From Bartonella sp. A05 (GTDB taxonomy: Bacteria > Pseudomonadota > Alphaproteobacteria > Rhizobiales > Rhizobiaceae): 64,000 bases of DNA. The DNA lies in contig NZ_JANHOJ010000001.1 in assembly GCF_026930145.1 (NCBI RefSeq), positions 186,001-250,000 on the forward strand, given 5' to 3'. A program made the translations under genes and the position numbers. Under the pieces are notes generated by a model. It was given only the letters and a program-made list of their open reading frames with translations. It was not told where the DNA came from and made no database searches. Positions 1 to 8,939 of this stretch are shown here, piece by piece; positions within the stretch are counted from its first letter, which is position 1, and every line of letters starts with the position of its first letter.

Positions 1-16
1 CTCAAGAGGGAATAAA

Positions 17-682
17 ATGAAAGCACTCTTCTGGCGCGATTTTAAATTAGCTTTAACGCCACAAGCTTCTTTGTTCACAGAACTCTTATTTTTTATTGCC
101 GTCATCCTGATAACCCCTTTTGCAATTGGGCCAGATTCAAACATTCTTGCACGAATAGGCCCTGGAATATTATGGCTTGGCGCCCTTCTCGCAAGTCTTC
201 TCAACCTTAATACACTTTTTCAAAATGATCGTGATGACGGAAATCTCGACCAATTCATCCTCTCCGATCAAAGACAAAGTCTAACACTGATTGTTTTCAT
301 AAAATGTTTTGCTCATTGGGCAGGAACTATGCTTCCTCTTATTTTTGTTACTCCGATCTTGGCGTTTATGCTCCATTTAGATGCCACAACAACTTTTGCA
401 ACAATGCTGACCCTCTTATGTGGAACACCTGCCATCACTTTTATCGGAGCTATTGGTGCAGCATTAGCAACATCATTGCTACACAATACTCTTCTCATCT
501 TTATTATCATCTTACCATGGGCAATTCCAATCATCATTTTTGGCGTTTCGGCTGCTAGAGCTCCAACAATGCCCAATGTTTCCTTTCTCTCTGCTTTAGC
601 TCTTCTTCTTGCTTGTTCTCTCTTTTGGAGTATCTTCAGCTCTTTTGTTACCGCTATAACACTCAAATATTTATCCGAATAA
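17..682 (+). CDS. ccmB: Heme exporter protein CcmB
   Basis: CcmB is an inner-membrane subunit of the CcmABCD heme-handling ABC complex of system I cytochrome c maturation. It works with the CcmA ATPase to release heme-loaded CcmE. The 221-residue product has the usual family length and about six hydrophobic segments, beginning with a short cytoplasmic N-terminus (FWRDFKLAL) that is typical of CcmB. The ATG follows an AAGAGGGAA ribosome site. The gene sits 45 bp before ccmC and heads a ccmB-C-D-G series. The ATPase gene ccmA probably lies just upstream, outside the window. Identification rests on family resemblance and on the downstream ccm genes. Confidence 0.93.
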   Translation: MKALFWRDFKLALTPQASLFTELLFFIAVILITPFAIGPDSNILARIGPGILWLGALLASLLNLNTLFQNDRDDGNLDQFILSDQRQSLTLIVFIKCFAHWAGTMLPLIFVTPILAFMLHLDATTTFATMLTLLCGTPAITFIGAIGAALATSLLHNTLLIFIIILPWAIPIIIFGVSAARAPTMPNVSFLSALALLLACSLFWSIFSSFVTAITLKYLSE

Positions 683-727
683 TAAAAGATAATTGCCGCA
701 AAACTAAAGTCTGCTTATTATAAATCC

Positions 728-1492
728 ATGAATGAATTATCATACACACAAAAAACGAAACCTTCCCTCATAAATTCCAACCGTTTTATGAAAATAAGCA
801 GTTTTGCTTTACCTTGGTTAACCGGCACCACATTATTTTTTCTGAGCTTAGGGCTTGTCTTGATTATAAACTCCCCCGATGACTATCAACAAGGAATCAC
901 CGTCAGAATTATGTATCTTCATGTACCATTCGCGTGGCTATCCCTATTCTGTTACACTATGATGAGTGTCGCCGCACTGAGCAGTCTGTTTTGGGATTAT
1001 TATCTTGCTGATATAGCACTCAAATGTGGTGCACCCATTGGAGCAATGTTTACAGTTTTAACTTTGATAACAGGAGCTCTATGGGGCCGTCCCACATGGG
1101 GAACATGGTGGGTATGGGATGCGAGACTAACATCGTTTTTGATCCTGTTTTTTATCTACCTTGCCATCGTCTCACTTTCATGTGCTTTCGATAACCGAAT
1201 CAAAGCTGCACGCGCCACAGCAATTCTAACACTGGTTGGATCAGTCAATATCCCCATTATAAAATTCTCCGTTAATTGGTGGAACACGCTTCACCAATCA
1301 GCATCACTTTTACGTTCAGGTGGCACCACCATTGATAAAACCATGCTATGGCCGCTTATAGTCATGATGTTTTGCTTTACCTTTCTATTCATCCTATTGC
1401 ATCTCATGGCTATGCAAAATGAAATCACCCGTCGTCATATCCAAATGCTTCAAACCAAAGCAGCTCATCGCGCCCGACACCAGGATTCCTAA
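728..1492 (+). CDS. ccmC: Heme exporter/heme-handling protein CcmC
   Basis: CcmC is an integral membrane protein that presents heme to the chaperone CcmE in the periplasm during cytochrome c maturation. The 254-residue product carries the tryptophan-rich WWD signature around residues 118-131 (GRPTWGTWWVWDARLTS), which defines the heme-handling protein family. Conserved histidines flank it in periplasmic loops (YLHVPFAW near residue 60, NTLHQSASL near residue 190). Six membrane segments are visible. It lies between ccmB and ccmD in the same orientation, with only 5 bp before ccmD, so the genes are surely co-transcribed. Confidence 0.95.
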   Translation: MNELSYTQKTKPSLINSNRFMKISSFALPWLTGTTLFFLSLGLVLIINSPDDYQQGITVRIMYLHVPFAWLSLFCYTMMSVAALSSLFWDYYLADIALKCGAPIGAMFTVLTLITGALWGRPTWGTWWVWDARLTSFLILFFIYLAIVSLSCAFDNRIKAARATAILTLVGSVNIPIIKFSVNWWNTLHQSASLLRSGGTTIDKTMLWPLIVMMFCFTFLFILLHLMAMQNEITRRHIQMLQTKAAHRARHQDS

Positions 1493-1497
1493 TCATC

Positions 1498-1749
1498 ATG
1501 CCCAACATAAATAACAACCAAAGCGAATTTTTAGGAAATTTCTCCCAGAGAATTGATTTTTTCCTTGGAACCCTTCATCATGAGCAAATTGTTGTTTTAA
1601 GTTACATGTTATCTGCAATTATTCTGCTTTGTTTTGTGGGGCATATTCTTCATAAAGGTATACGCCAAAAAAAAATCCTAAGACAGCTGCAGACAAAAGA
1701 GCTGACTTGGAAAGCCAAATATAGTGAAAATCACACATCTAAAACTTAA
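1498..1749 (+). CDS. ccmD: Heme exporter protein CcmD
   Basis: CcmD is a small single-span membrane protein that helps release holo-CcmE from the CcmABC complex. The 83-residue product has one hydrophobic segment (about residues 29-50, VVLSYMLSAIILLCFVG) followed by a basic, charged tail (HKGIRQKKILRQLQ), which is the usual CcmD topology. It is longer than many CcmD proteins (about 50-65 residues), mainly because of a 25-residue N-terminal extension. Sequence conservation in this family is poor, so the call depends on position between ccmC and ccmG and on topology. Its 3' end overlaps the proposed GTG start of ccmG by 26 bp. Confidence 0.8.
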   Translation: MPNINNNQSEFLGNFSQRIDFFLGTLHHEQIVVLSYMLSAIILLCFVGHILHKGIRQKKILRQLQTKELTWKAKYSENHTSKT

Positions 1750-2347
1750 AAAAAATATACCTTTACCAATTTTATGTGTCCTGTTTGGACCGTTTTTTCT
1801 TTTTCTCCTTTTGATTATGCTGCTCTTTAAATCTATGAACAGCCAACATACCTATGATCGTTCTATCACCCAAAATGCATTAGAAGGAAAACCAGCTCCA
1901 AAAATCAATCTCCCCTTATTAAACAATGAGGGCTTTTTAAATTTAGAACAATTTAAAGGACACGTGACACTCATTCATTTTTGGGGTTCTTGGTGTCTAT
2001 CCTGTCATGAAGAACACGCGACTCTTATGCAAATTGCAAAAGATAAACGCTTTAATCTTATTGGAATTAATTACAAGGATAACAAAAATAATGCTCAACG
2101 TTTTTTAACCAATTTTGGCAATCCTTTTAAATTTATTGGTTTGGATGTGTCAGGTCATACAGGCATTAACTGGGGTGTATATGGACCACCAGAAACCTTT
2201 ATTTTGAACAAAAAGAATATCATCATCGCTAAACATACTGGCCCCTTAACTTGGCAAACTTTTCAGCAACAACTCCTGCCCAAAATTGAAACAGCTCTTA
2301 TAGAAAAAATTTCAACAATCAATAACCCATCGGGAAAAAACAAGTAA
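1724..2347 (+). CDS. ccmG: Periplasmic thiol:disulfide oxidoreductase CcmG (DsbE)
   Basis: CcmG is a membrane-tethered thioredoxin-like protein that reduces apocytochrome c (via CcmH) before heme attachment. The 207-residue product has an N-terminal membrane anchor (about residues 15-37) and a thioredoxin fold with the active site WCLSC near residue 91, preceded by FWGSW. The usual GVYGPPETF segment with its cis-proline is also visible (around residue 150). A GTG inside ccmD is the only start that keeps the whole anchor; no ATG precedes the membrane segment. ccmH and ccmI do not follow it here. In Rhizobiales they are often in a separate operon. Confidence 0.9.
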   Translation: MKITHLKLKKNIPLPILCVLFGPFFLFLLLIMLLFKSMNSQHTYDRSITQNALEGKPAPKINLPLLNNEGFLNLEQFKGHVTLIHFWGSWCLSCHEEHATLMQIAKDKRFNLIGINYKDNKNNAQRFLTNFGNPFKFIGLDVSGHTGINWGVYGPPETFILNKKNIIIAKHTGPLTWQTFQQQLLPKIETALIEKISTINNPSGKNK

Positions 2348-2455
2348 AAATACTCTAACACATATTGAGAAATATATCTCTATACCCCCCAGAAATCATA
2401 AATCTTGATTATAAAAACAATGACGCAATATTTTTAATGTTTGGTTTTATTACGG

Positions 2456-2506
2456 AGCAAGCCACAGTTTTGTGTTAGAAGATAGCGTGATTTAAAGCGG
2501 CTTGCT
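2456..2506. repeat. Intergenic inverted repeat, possible RNA hairpin
   Basis: AGCAAGCC at 2456-2463 is the exact reverse complement of GGCTTGCT at 2499-2506. Between them a smaller CACA/TGTG pairing is possible. The 284-bp spacer between the convergent ccmG and gcrA genes holds no supported reading frame. No U-run follows on either strand, so this is not a canonical terminator. It could be a structured 3' untranslated region or chance. Confidence 0.3.
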
Positions 2507-2631
2507 GATGTTTACTTTAAAGAGTCTGATCAAAATCGGAGCTGATTTATCATTTCATAAAACAGAAATTTTATACTCTGAAATAAAAGGAATTATGAAA
2601 TATATTCCAATACTAAACATCTTTTGAAATA

Positions 2632-3165
2632 TTATATTCTCATCCGGCGTCTCTCTGAAAAAGGCTGAAATGCTAGTTTAGCATGAAAAGCGCAATAAGG
2701 ATTGCTTTCACCAGAATCAGCACCACAAAAATGAAAATCTGATAACAAAGGGTCTCCAACTGGCCATCTACATGTATGCTCACTCAGTTGTAAAAGATTC
2801 AAATGGCGCGACACAGGCATAACAACATTTGATTGTACAGGAACATCACTTTCTACCACCTCTTCAGCGATAAAATCTATCTTTAAAGCCATATCTTCAG
2901 AGCTAGTAGAGAGAGCATTTTCTGGCAATACTGGTGGTACAGAACGGCGTGTTCTAGGCACTGTTGAACTGACACCAGAGAGTATTTTTTGCGTGCGTGA
3001 TACGACTTGTGTTGTTTTACCACGTCCTGGCAATTTCAGCCGGTGCACCTTACCAATCACTGCATTTCTACTAACCCCACCTAATTGAGCTGCAATCTGG
3101 CTAGCACTTAAACCTTCACTCCAAAACTTCTTAAGAAGCTCAACACGTTCATCTGTCCAACTCAT
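2632..3165 (-). CDS. gcrA: Cell cycle regulator GcrA
   Basis: GcrA is an alphaproteobacterial transcription factor that binds sigma-70 RNA polymerase and activates genes with methylated GANTC sites, linking CcrM methylation to cell-cycle transcription. The diagnostic N-terminus is present: MSWTDERVELLKKFW, then the helix-turn-helix SASQIAAQLGGVSRNAVIGK and a basic stretch. The C-terminal end (HTCRWPVGDP...FCG...PYCAFH) carries the conserved cysteine/histidine cluster of the family. An upstream in-frame ATG at 3210 would add 15 unrelated residues; the ATG at 3165 matches the family start. The 177-residue length is normal. It is divergent from argD. Confidence 0.95.
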   Translation of the reverse strand: MSWTDERVELLKKFWSEGLSASQIAAQLGGVSRNAVIGKVHRLKLPGRGKTTQVVSRTQKILSGVSSTVPRTRRSVPPVLPENALSTSSEDMALKIDFIAEEVVESDVPVQSNVVMPVSRHLNLLQLSEHTCRWPVGDPLLSDFHFCGADSGESNPYCAFHAKLAFQPFSERRRMRI

Positions 3166-3607
3166 ACAGAACTCCATCTTAATCACCGCATTGAGATGCT
3201 CAAGTAGCACTTCAAATGCCTTAACTCTATTTTAATCGCCAAGTGAAAAACTCTATGCTCTAGCCAAGCACCATCAGACCTCATTCAACCCATGGAATTT
3301 ACAAACAGAAATACAATCCTCATTCAGTTGCTTAAACTACAATATGCACTCACTCTATGACAAGAGTATTTACTCCTCGAAGAGTACTTTTAAAAATGTT
3401 TTCCCCAACTTGCGAATCAAGCATAGAAAAAATCTCTTACTCTTGCTCTGAAATTTACATACAAATACACATTTTCGAAACCTTAAATTGATTTTTATAA
3501 ATTGGAGCGATAATCTATTACAGCGCGGCACTGACCACACACTACGAAAATAAATTTAGCGTTGTTTTTTTGTTGTGTTGCAGCACTTAAAAACAAAGGA
3601 AATAATA
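3166..3607. other. Intergenic region between divergent gcrA and argD
   Basis: This 442-bp AT-rich spacer holds no supported gene. It must contain the promoters of both gcrA and argD. The argD ribosome site (AAAGGAAATAATA) lies at its right end. I see no clear operator or hairpin. Confidence 0.5.
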
Positions 3608-4819
3608 ATGTGTACAACCTCTATGCAATCACTTTATAATGTCTTTGCTCGACGCAATTTACATTTCGAACGCGGGCATGGAGTATGGCTTATTTCTAAT
3701 AAAAGAGAGCGTTATCTTGATTTCACATCTGGTATTTCTGTCAATTCTTTAGGGTATGCTCATCCGAAACTGATTGATGCTATTAGAGTACAAGCTGAAA
3801 AACTTTGGCATGTTTCCAATCTTTTTCAATCACCTGAACAAGAAATATTTGCTGCGCGTCTTTGTGCAAACAGCTTTGCGGATAAGGTTTTTTTCTGCAA
3901 CTCTGGAGCAGAAGCATTGGAATGCGCATTCAAAACAGCTCGTCGCTATCATTATGCATCCAATCAGCCAACACGCGTTGAAATCATCACTTTTGAAGGT
4001 GCATTTCATGGCCGGACGCTCGCAACAATTGCAGCCAGCGGACAAGACAAATATCTTGAAGGTTTTGGTCCCAAAGCAGGTGGCTTTATTCAAGTTCCCT
4101 TTGGGGATGAAAAAGCTTTACGTGAGGCCATCAATGAAAAAACTGCTGCTATCCTTATTGAACCCATTCAAGGAGAAGGAGGCATTCGGACAGTATCTCA
4201 TGAAACTCTAAGACTTTTACGCAAATTATGTGATGAAAATAATCTGTTATTAATTTTAGACGAAGTACAGACCGGCATTGGACGGACAGGAAAACTTTTT
4301 GCCTATGAATGGAGCAATATTACACCTGATATTCTTACTCTCGCAAAAGGATTAGGTAGCGGATTTCCATTAGGAGCTTGTCTTGCAACCGAAAAAGCTG
4401 CAAAAAGCATGACACCAGGAACCCATGGCTCAACATTCGGAGGAAATCTTCTTGGCATGGCTGTGGGCAACAGCATTTTGGATATTATCTCAGAACCAAG
4501 CTTTTTGAATCATGTTCAAGACATGGGTAATAAGCTAAAACAAGGACTTTCCATCATCCTCGACTCTTATCCTGACGTTATTTGCTCAATTCAAGGTATG
4601 GGGCTTATGGTGGGTATTCAGTGCGTAGTTCCCCAAAATGATGTCATCAACGCATTAGAAAATGAATATATTTTGAGTGTTGGTGCCGGTAATAATATAG
4701 TACGCTTATTACCTCCTCTTATTATCACTGAAGAAGAAATGTGTGAAGGCTTGCACCGTATTGAAAAAGCAATTGCTCATCTTTCGCAGACAAATAAAAA
4801 AAGACAGAAATATGACTGA
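3608..4819 (+). CDS. argD: Acetylornithine / succinyldiaminopimelate aminotransferase
   Basis: This is a class III PLP aminotransferase of the ArgD/DapC type. It transaminates N-acetylornithine, and commonly also N-succinyl-LL-2-amino-6-oxopimelate in lysine and peptidoglycan precursor synthesis. Visible signatures are [18 protein letters not shown] (PLP phosphate binding), [26 protein letters not shown] and the lysine of [15 protein letters not shown]. The ATG at 3608 follows AAAGGAAATAATA and gives 403 residues, the usual length; an in-frame start at 3575 is less likely. The gene overlaps hslO by 8 bp, and argF, often placed between them in related bacteria, is absent. With arginine genes incomplete here, the diaminopimelate role may be what keeps it. 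Confidence 0.93.
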   Translation: MCTTSMQSLYNVFARRNLHFERGHGVWLISNKRERYLDFTSGISVNSLGYAHPKLIDAIRVQAEKLWHVSNLFQSPEQEIFAARLCANSFADKVFFCNSGAEALECAFKTARRYHYASNQPTRVEIITFEGAFHGRTLATIAASGQDKYLEGFGPKAGGFIQVPFGDEKALREAINEKTAAILIEPIQGEGGIRTVSHETLRLLRKLCDENNLLLILDEVQTGIGRTGKLFAYEWSNITPDILTLAKGLGSGFPLGACLATEKAAKSMTPGTHGSTFGGNLLGMAVGNSILDIISEPSFLNHVQDMGNKLKQGLSIILDSYPDVICSIQGMGLMVGIQCVVPQNDVINALENEYILSVGAGNNIVRLLPPLIITEEEMCEGLHRIEKAIAHLSQTNKKRQKYD

Positions 4820-5822
4820 AAAATACGAAACAGCCCATAATGAAGCCTCTTTTAATAAAGTCTACTTAAATAGAGATGATGCCGTTGTTCCCTTTCAAGT
4901 TGAAGAACTAGATACCCGTGGACGTGCTGTACAACTTGGAGACACTTTAAATTCTATCCTCACAAGGCATCAATATCCTGAACCTGTCTCTTACCTTCTA
5001 GCAGAAACTTTAGTTTTAACCGTTTTGCTTGGGACATCACTTAAATTTGAGGGAAAATTCATTTTACAAACCCATTCTGATGGACCAGTAAGCATGTTGG
5101 TCTGTGATTTTACCACCCCCTTCAGTCTCCGCGGATACGCTCATTTTGATAAAGAAAGATTAGAACAAGCAATTACCACTGGCCAAACATCACCAGAAAT
5201 GCTCCTTGGAAAAGGAACTTTGGCCTTCACAATTGATCAAGGTGCCTATACGCAGAATTATCAGGGGATCGTTGCATTAGATGGATCAAATCTACAGGAA
5301 GTTGCCCATACCTATTTTAAACAATCAGAACAAATTCCTACCAATATCCGCCTCGCAGTGGCAAGATTAATTGATCGTGATCAACAGGGAAAACCAAAAA
5401 AAAGTTGGCGAGCCGGAGGTATTTTGACACAATTCTTACCCCAAGCATCATCCCATCATAAAACACACGAAGCCAATCAAAAATCAGCAGAACCCAAAAC
5501 CCGTACCCAACTTGAAGATCAATGGCGAGAAGTTAAAGCGCTCATTGGAACCATCGAAAATGCAGAACTTACTGACCCCCAAGTCAACACGGAACAATTA
5601 CTGTTCCGTCTCTTTCACGAACGGGATATCAAAGTTTTTAAAACCTCTATTATTACGGATCAATGTTCCTGTTCACGTGAAAAAATTAAAAACATCCTAG
5701 ACAAATTTTCCACTGAAGAACGTTCCAAAATGATCGAAAACCAAAAAATTTCCGTTACGTGTGAATTTTGCTCAACAATCTATCATTTCAAACCAGAAGA
5801 ACTTTCTGAAGAAAAAGCATAA
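4812..5822 (+). CDS. hslO: Redox-regulated chaperonin Hsp33
   Basis: Hsp33 is a cytoplasmic holdase activated by oxidation: zinc release from four cysteines exposes a substrate-binding surface. The 336-residue product has the N-terminal Hsp33 fold ([18 protein letters not shown]) and, at the C-terminus, the CSCS and CEFC pairs about 30 residues apart (near residues 281-283 and 316-319), matching CXC-X(27-32)-CXXC. The ATG at 4812 follows AAAGACAGAAAT and overlaps the argD stop. The argD-hslO linkage is usual in Rhizobiales and suggests translational coupling. Confidence 0.95.
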   Translation: MTEKYETAHNEASFNKVYLNRDDAVVPFQVEELDTRGRAVQLGDTLNSILTRHQYPEPVSYLLAETLVLTVLLGTSLKFEGKFILQTHSDGPVSMLVCDFTTPFSLRGYAHFDKERLEQAITTGQTSPEMLLGKGTLAFTIDQGAYTQNYQGIVALDGSNLQEVAHTYFKQSEQIPTNIRLAVARLIDRDQQGKPKKSWRAGGILTQFLPQASSHHKTHEANQKSAEPKTRTQLEDQWREVKALIGTIENAELTDPQVNTEQLLFRLFHERDIKVFKTSIITDQCSCSREKIKNILDKFSTEERSKMIENQKISVTCEFCSTIYHFKPEELSEEKA

Positions 5823-6227
5823 TTCCCCCTCCTTTTATGATAAAGAAGTGCTCTTTCTCTTAAATAATCGCTTTTACTTTTAGAAACGACAAAGCTGTTA
5901 AAAAACAGTTATGTTTTTCATATATTAATCAAACCCAACCATCATAAAAACAAAAAGAGATGTTTATGCATCGAATAAATAAGTAAGTAAGGCTTTGCTA
6001 TTCTGTCAAAAGACTAAAATAAGGGCAATATAGTATGAAATTATATTGATGAAAATAGAGATTTTGGTCACTTTACGGAAATGCTCATGGCTTCCAACCC
6101 TAATTCAAACAGGCTACTGAAACGCAACGACAATTAAAACATCCTGCAAAACATTTCTTCCTTCCAGCGTCTGAAGCTGACCGCCCCTTCCAACTTTATA
6201 CACAAGCACGAAACAACCCGCATGACA
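5823..6227. other. Spacer between convergent hslO and smr; possible gene debris
   Basis: This 405-bp stretch has no intact gene. On the plus strand, 6041-6103 and then 6104-6240 (one frame away) read without stops into protein-like sequence, for example PASEADRPFQLYTQARNNP around 6164-6220. I do not recognise the family. The frame continues antisense into smr, where it is simply a shadow. It may be the remnant of a lost gene. Confidence 0.3.
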
Positions 6228-6818
6228 TCACACCCCTTTCCTTGATGTTAAACAGCGTAACCGAATATAAAGCGCGCCACTACCGCCATGCCGTCGAGAT
6301 GCTGGCTCAAATGCATGAACATAATATCGAAAAATCGGCGTTTTTAGCCAATATGGAACAAATTGATATAAAACACCATCACTTCCATATGATCGACCCC
6401 TTCCTGTTATCACTAAAACATAGCGTAACCCAGACTGTTGAGACGATTGTAAAAATTTCTTCAAAAAAAAATAGGCTTCTTCTTGCATAAGGCCATGAAG
6501 ATCAAGACGTGCTTCAATAGGAAAATGACCCTTTGCAATTTTACGATACGTTGTACGATCGAATACATGTATCTTGTCTTTTTGTGCCATCAGCCTCTTT
6601 GGCTCTTTAACTATTATTGGCTTCTGCTGATTTTCTTGCGAAAATTTGATACTTCGTACAGCTTGCATTTTTTTATTGTCGATATTTTCAGTATTTTCCT
6701 GAATAAGAGGATGGAACACATCACGAAGTGGTATTGTAGTACGACAAACCATCTCCCACAAAAAACGATCCTGTGGAGTTAATCGATCATCTTTTTTGCC
6801 CCATTCACTCCTGGCCAT
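6228..6818 (-). CDS. Smr domain protein (MutS2 C-terminal-like endonuclease domain)
   Basis: This is a stand-alone small MutS-related (Smr) domain protein of the alphaproteobacterial type. The C-terminal half (about residues 100-190) carries the family landmarks: LDLHGLMQEEA, VITGRGRS, the WL of PYWLKTP, and RHGGSGALYIRL near the end. The DLHG and GSGAL motifs define the predicted nucleic-acid nicking fold. The N-terminal 80 residues are basic and variable. The ATG follows a strong AAGGAGG site. It lies 49 bp after tim44 on the same strand; a lytic transglycosylase gene (mltA) is often found between these two in relatives but is absent here. Biological role is not well defined. Confidence 0.88.
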   Translation of the reverse strand: MARSEWGKKDDRLTPQDRFLWEMVCRTTIPLRDVFHPLIQENTENIDNKKMQAVRSIKFSQENQQKPIIVKEPKRLMAQKDKIHVFDRTTYRKIAKGHFPIEARLDLHGLMQEEAYFFLKKFLQSSQQSGLRYVLVITGRGRSYGSDGVLYQFVPYWLKTPIFRYYVHAFEPASRRHGGSGALYIRLRCLTSRKGV

Positions 6819-6867
6819 TTGCTCCTGAAACCTCCTTTCAATACGCTACTAATCAGAAAAAATCATC

Positions 6868-7560
6868 TTAACTTTCATCTTCCGTTGCAAAAAGCTTCCA
6901 ATTTGGATCTTGCGACATGCTATTACGCACAAAAGTCCATACATCTTTAATTTCTATAATTGTTTCGGGATCACCATCGATACATTCTTCTTGCTCATTG
7001 TAGGTTACAGAAATAATTTCACTGACAATACGCATAGTCAAAAATTCTTCTTTGTCTTGCATTTCTGCCGCAACAAACTCAACCTTATTAATCCCCACAA
7101 AAGTAAACTGAACTCTTTCATTTCTTTCTTCTCGCTGCGCAATGGCCGCACTAAAACTCTCAAAAACATCAGAAGAAAGTAATTCCTTAAGTTGACCACG
7201 ATCACCTTGTGCAAAAGCTGTCACAATCATTTCATAAGCAGTCCGAACACCATTGACAAAAAATTGAGGAGAAAAATGAGGATCCGCTCGACGCACAGCA
7301 CGCAAACCATCGTTTAATTCACTCCCCTCTGGTGCAATTGCATCAATTTCGCTAAAATTGTCTTTCTGTACATTCACCTGATTAGGGAATGAAACAATAT
7401 CATCGGTTGTTTCTGCTTCTGTCAGTTTTTTAGAACAATCCGAATAAGGATCAAAAGGAGGCTTTTCAAAACCAACTCGTTTTCCTAATACACTACGCAG
7501 TTGCACAAAAACAACAACCATAATAATAAGAGCTATTATAAGTACAACATCAAATTCCAT
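6868..7560 (-). CDS. Tim44-like domain membrane protein
   Basis: This is an alphaproteobacterial Tim44/TimA family protein. A single N-terminal membrane segment (about residues 2-22, EFDVVLIIALIIMVVVFVQL) is followed by a linker and a C-terminal Tim44-like domain (about residues 85-230: FVNGVRTAYEMIVTAFAQGDRGQLKELLSSDVFESF). Bacterial members are inner-membrane-associated and resemble the matrix-exposed domain of mitochondrial Tim44; their exact job is unclear. A TTG 12 bp upstream is possible, but the ATG at 7560 gives the expected short cytoplasmic or periplasmic tail. It is divergent from fxsA and secB, the usual alphaproteobacterial neighbourhood, which suggests a role linked to protein export or membrane biogenesis. 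Confidence 0.9.
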   Translation of the reverse strand: MEFDVVLIIALIIMVVVFVQLRSVLGKRVGFEKPPFDPYSDCSKKLTEAETTDDIVSFPNQVNVQKDNFSEIDAIAPEGSELNDGLRAVRRADPHFSPQFFVNGVRTAYEMIVTAFAQGDRGQLKELLSSDVFESFSAAIAQREERNERVQFTFVGINKVEFVAAEMQDKEEFLTMRIVSEIISVTYNEQEECIDGDPETIIEIKDVWTFVRNSMSQDPNWKLFATEDES

Positions 7561-7741
7561 AAGCGCTATCAATCTCCAAGCCTAAAATGATCTATCATCA
7601 ACGTCATAATTAATATCACCTATGAACCAACATGTAAAATAAGTAAATCTACCATTTAAATAATGTTCATAGAACTTTAATTTAAGTTAAAAGAAGAGCA
7701 AGTACAATGTTTACAAAAAACATTGAAAAAGGAATTTTCGT

Positions 7742-8248
7742 GTGACACAATTTCATCATATAAAACTTCGCTTTTTTGTAGTTACTATCCTCAGCGTTCT
7801 CTGTGTTGAAATCACTGGTTTTATCCTCGTTGGAGAAAAAATTGGGGTTTTAGCAACTCTGAGTTTAACCCTGTTAACAATGATGATTGGAATCACTTTA
7901 TTGCGCATCCAAGGTGTTAGCTTTTTAAAAAATATACAACGAGATCCCATCCAAAGGCATACACCAGAATATTATATGGCCGATAATGCTCTCATCATTA
8001 TTAGCGCAATTTTTCTCATTCTCCCCGGTTTTGCAAGCGATATTTTGGGAATACTACTTCTTATAAAACCAGTACAGACTGTTGTCAGGTCTCTTTTTCT
8101 ATCATTGAAATACAATAAAAAGGCTAATGCTAGAACTCATCCCAATGCTCGCAATGAATCTCAAAAAATAATTGAGCTTAATGCAGAAGATTATCAAAGC
8201 TACGATGCAAAAAAATCTCCCTGGTACAAAAGTGATGATAATGATTGA
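7742..8248 (+). CDS. fxsA: FxsA family membrane protein
   Basis: FxsA is a small cytoplasmic-membrane protein; the E. coli member overcomes phage T7 exclusion by F plasmid, but its normal function is unknown. The 168-residue product shows the family core: three or four hydrophobic segments, the LLRIQG motif (residues 53-58) and the ILPGFASDILGILLLI segment (about residues 95-110). The tail is polar and ends acidic. The start is a GTG preceded by AAAAAGGAATTTTC. It lies between tim44 (divergent) and secB (same strand, 141 bp), the typical rhizobial order. Confidence 0.9.
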   Translation: MTQFHHIKLRFFVVTILSVLCVEITGFILVGEKIGVLATLSLTLLTMMIGITLLRIQGVSFLKNIQRDPIQRHTPEYYMADNALIIISAIFLILPGFASDILGILLLIKPVQTVVRSLFLSLKYNKKANARTHPNARNESQKIIELNAEDYQSYDAKKSPWYKSDDND

Positions 8249-8389
8249 AATGAAAAAAAGCTGTAAAAGACACATAAAAAGTAGAAAAGATGAGGAGAGC
8301 ATTTCTTGCAACCTATTGCAAGGCATGATAACCAACTTACCTTTGAACCTAAATATAGAAATAGATGTATCATAACGAAAGGCTTTAGT

Positions 8390-8866
8390 ATGGCTGAAGG
8401 TGAAATCAATAACAATGGTAAAGAACCGGTTTTTGCCGTATTAACTCAATATTTAAAAGATTTTTCATTCGAAAATCCAAATGCTCCTAACTCACTGCGC
8501 CCACGAGAAAAAGCACCACAAATCGATATCAACGTTGATATCAACGCTAATCCAGTTGGTGATGATAATTATGATGTTATGTTATCTCTTTCTGTCAAAG
8601 CCAATGATGACACTGGAGTGTTGTTTCATGTAGAATTGGTTTATGGTGGTATTTTTCATATTGAAAACATTCCTCAAGAACATGTTATGCCGCTTGTTTT
8701 TATTGAATGTCCTCGTCTTTTGTTTCCCTTTGCACGACAAATTATATCTGATGCCACACAAAATGGTGGATTTCCCCCTTTGTGGCTTCATCCGATTGAT
8801 TTTGCAGCAATGTTTCAAAAGCGGCTTTCCGAAGAAACAAAAAATACCCAAACAAAACCATCCTAA
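8390..8866 (+). CDS. secB: Protein-export chaperone SecB
   Basis: SecB is a tetrameric cytosolic chaperone that keeps preproteins unfolded and delivers them to SecA. The product (158 residues) has the full SecB fold: [18 protein letters not shown] near the N-terminus, the beta strands [11 protein letters not shown] and [26 protein letters not shown], and the [17 protein letters not shown] helix with [13 protein letters not shown]. An in-frame start at 8306 would add 28 unrelated residues, so the ATG at 8390 is chosen (GAAAGGC upstream). A 10-bp direct repeat (GATATCAACG twice, near 8525-8545) codes for the IDIN/VDIN stretch and looks like ordinary coding sequence. Confidence 0.95.
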   Translation: MAEGEINNNGKEPVFAVLTQYLKDFSFENPNAPNSLRPREKAPQIDINVDINANPVGDDNYDVMLSLSVKANDDTGVLFHVELVYGGIFHIENIPQEHVMPLVFIECPRLLFPFARQIISDATQNGGFPPLWLHPIDFAAMFQKRLSEETKNTQTKPS

Positions 8867-8939
8867 AAACTTGTTCGCAAAATCAAGCGAGATTTATTTT
8901 TACTTCCTTCATTATAAAAATCCTAAAGTTTCGGGGGTT

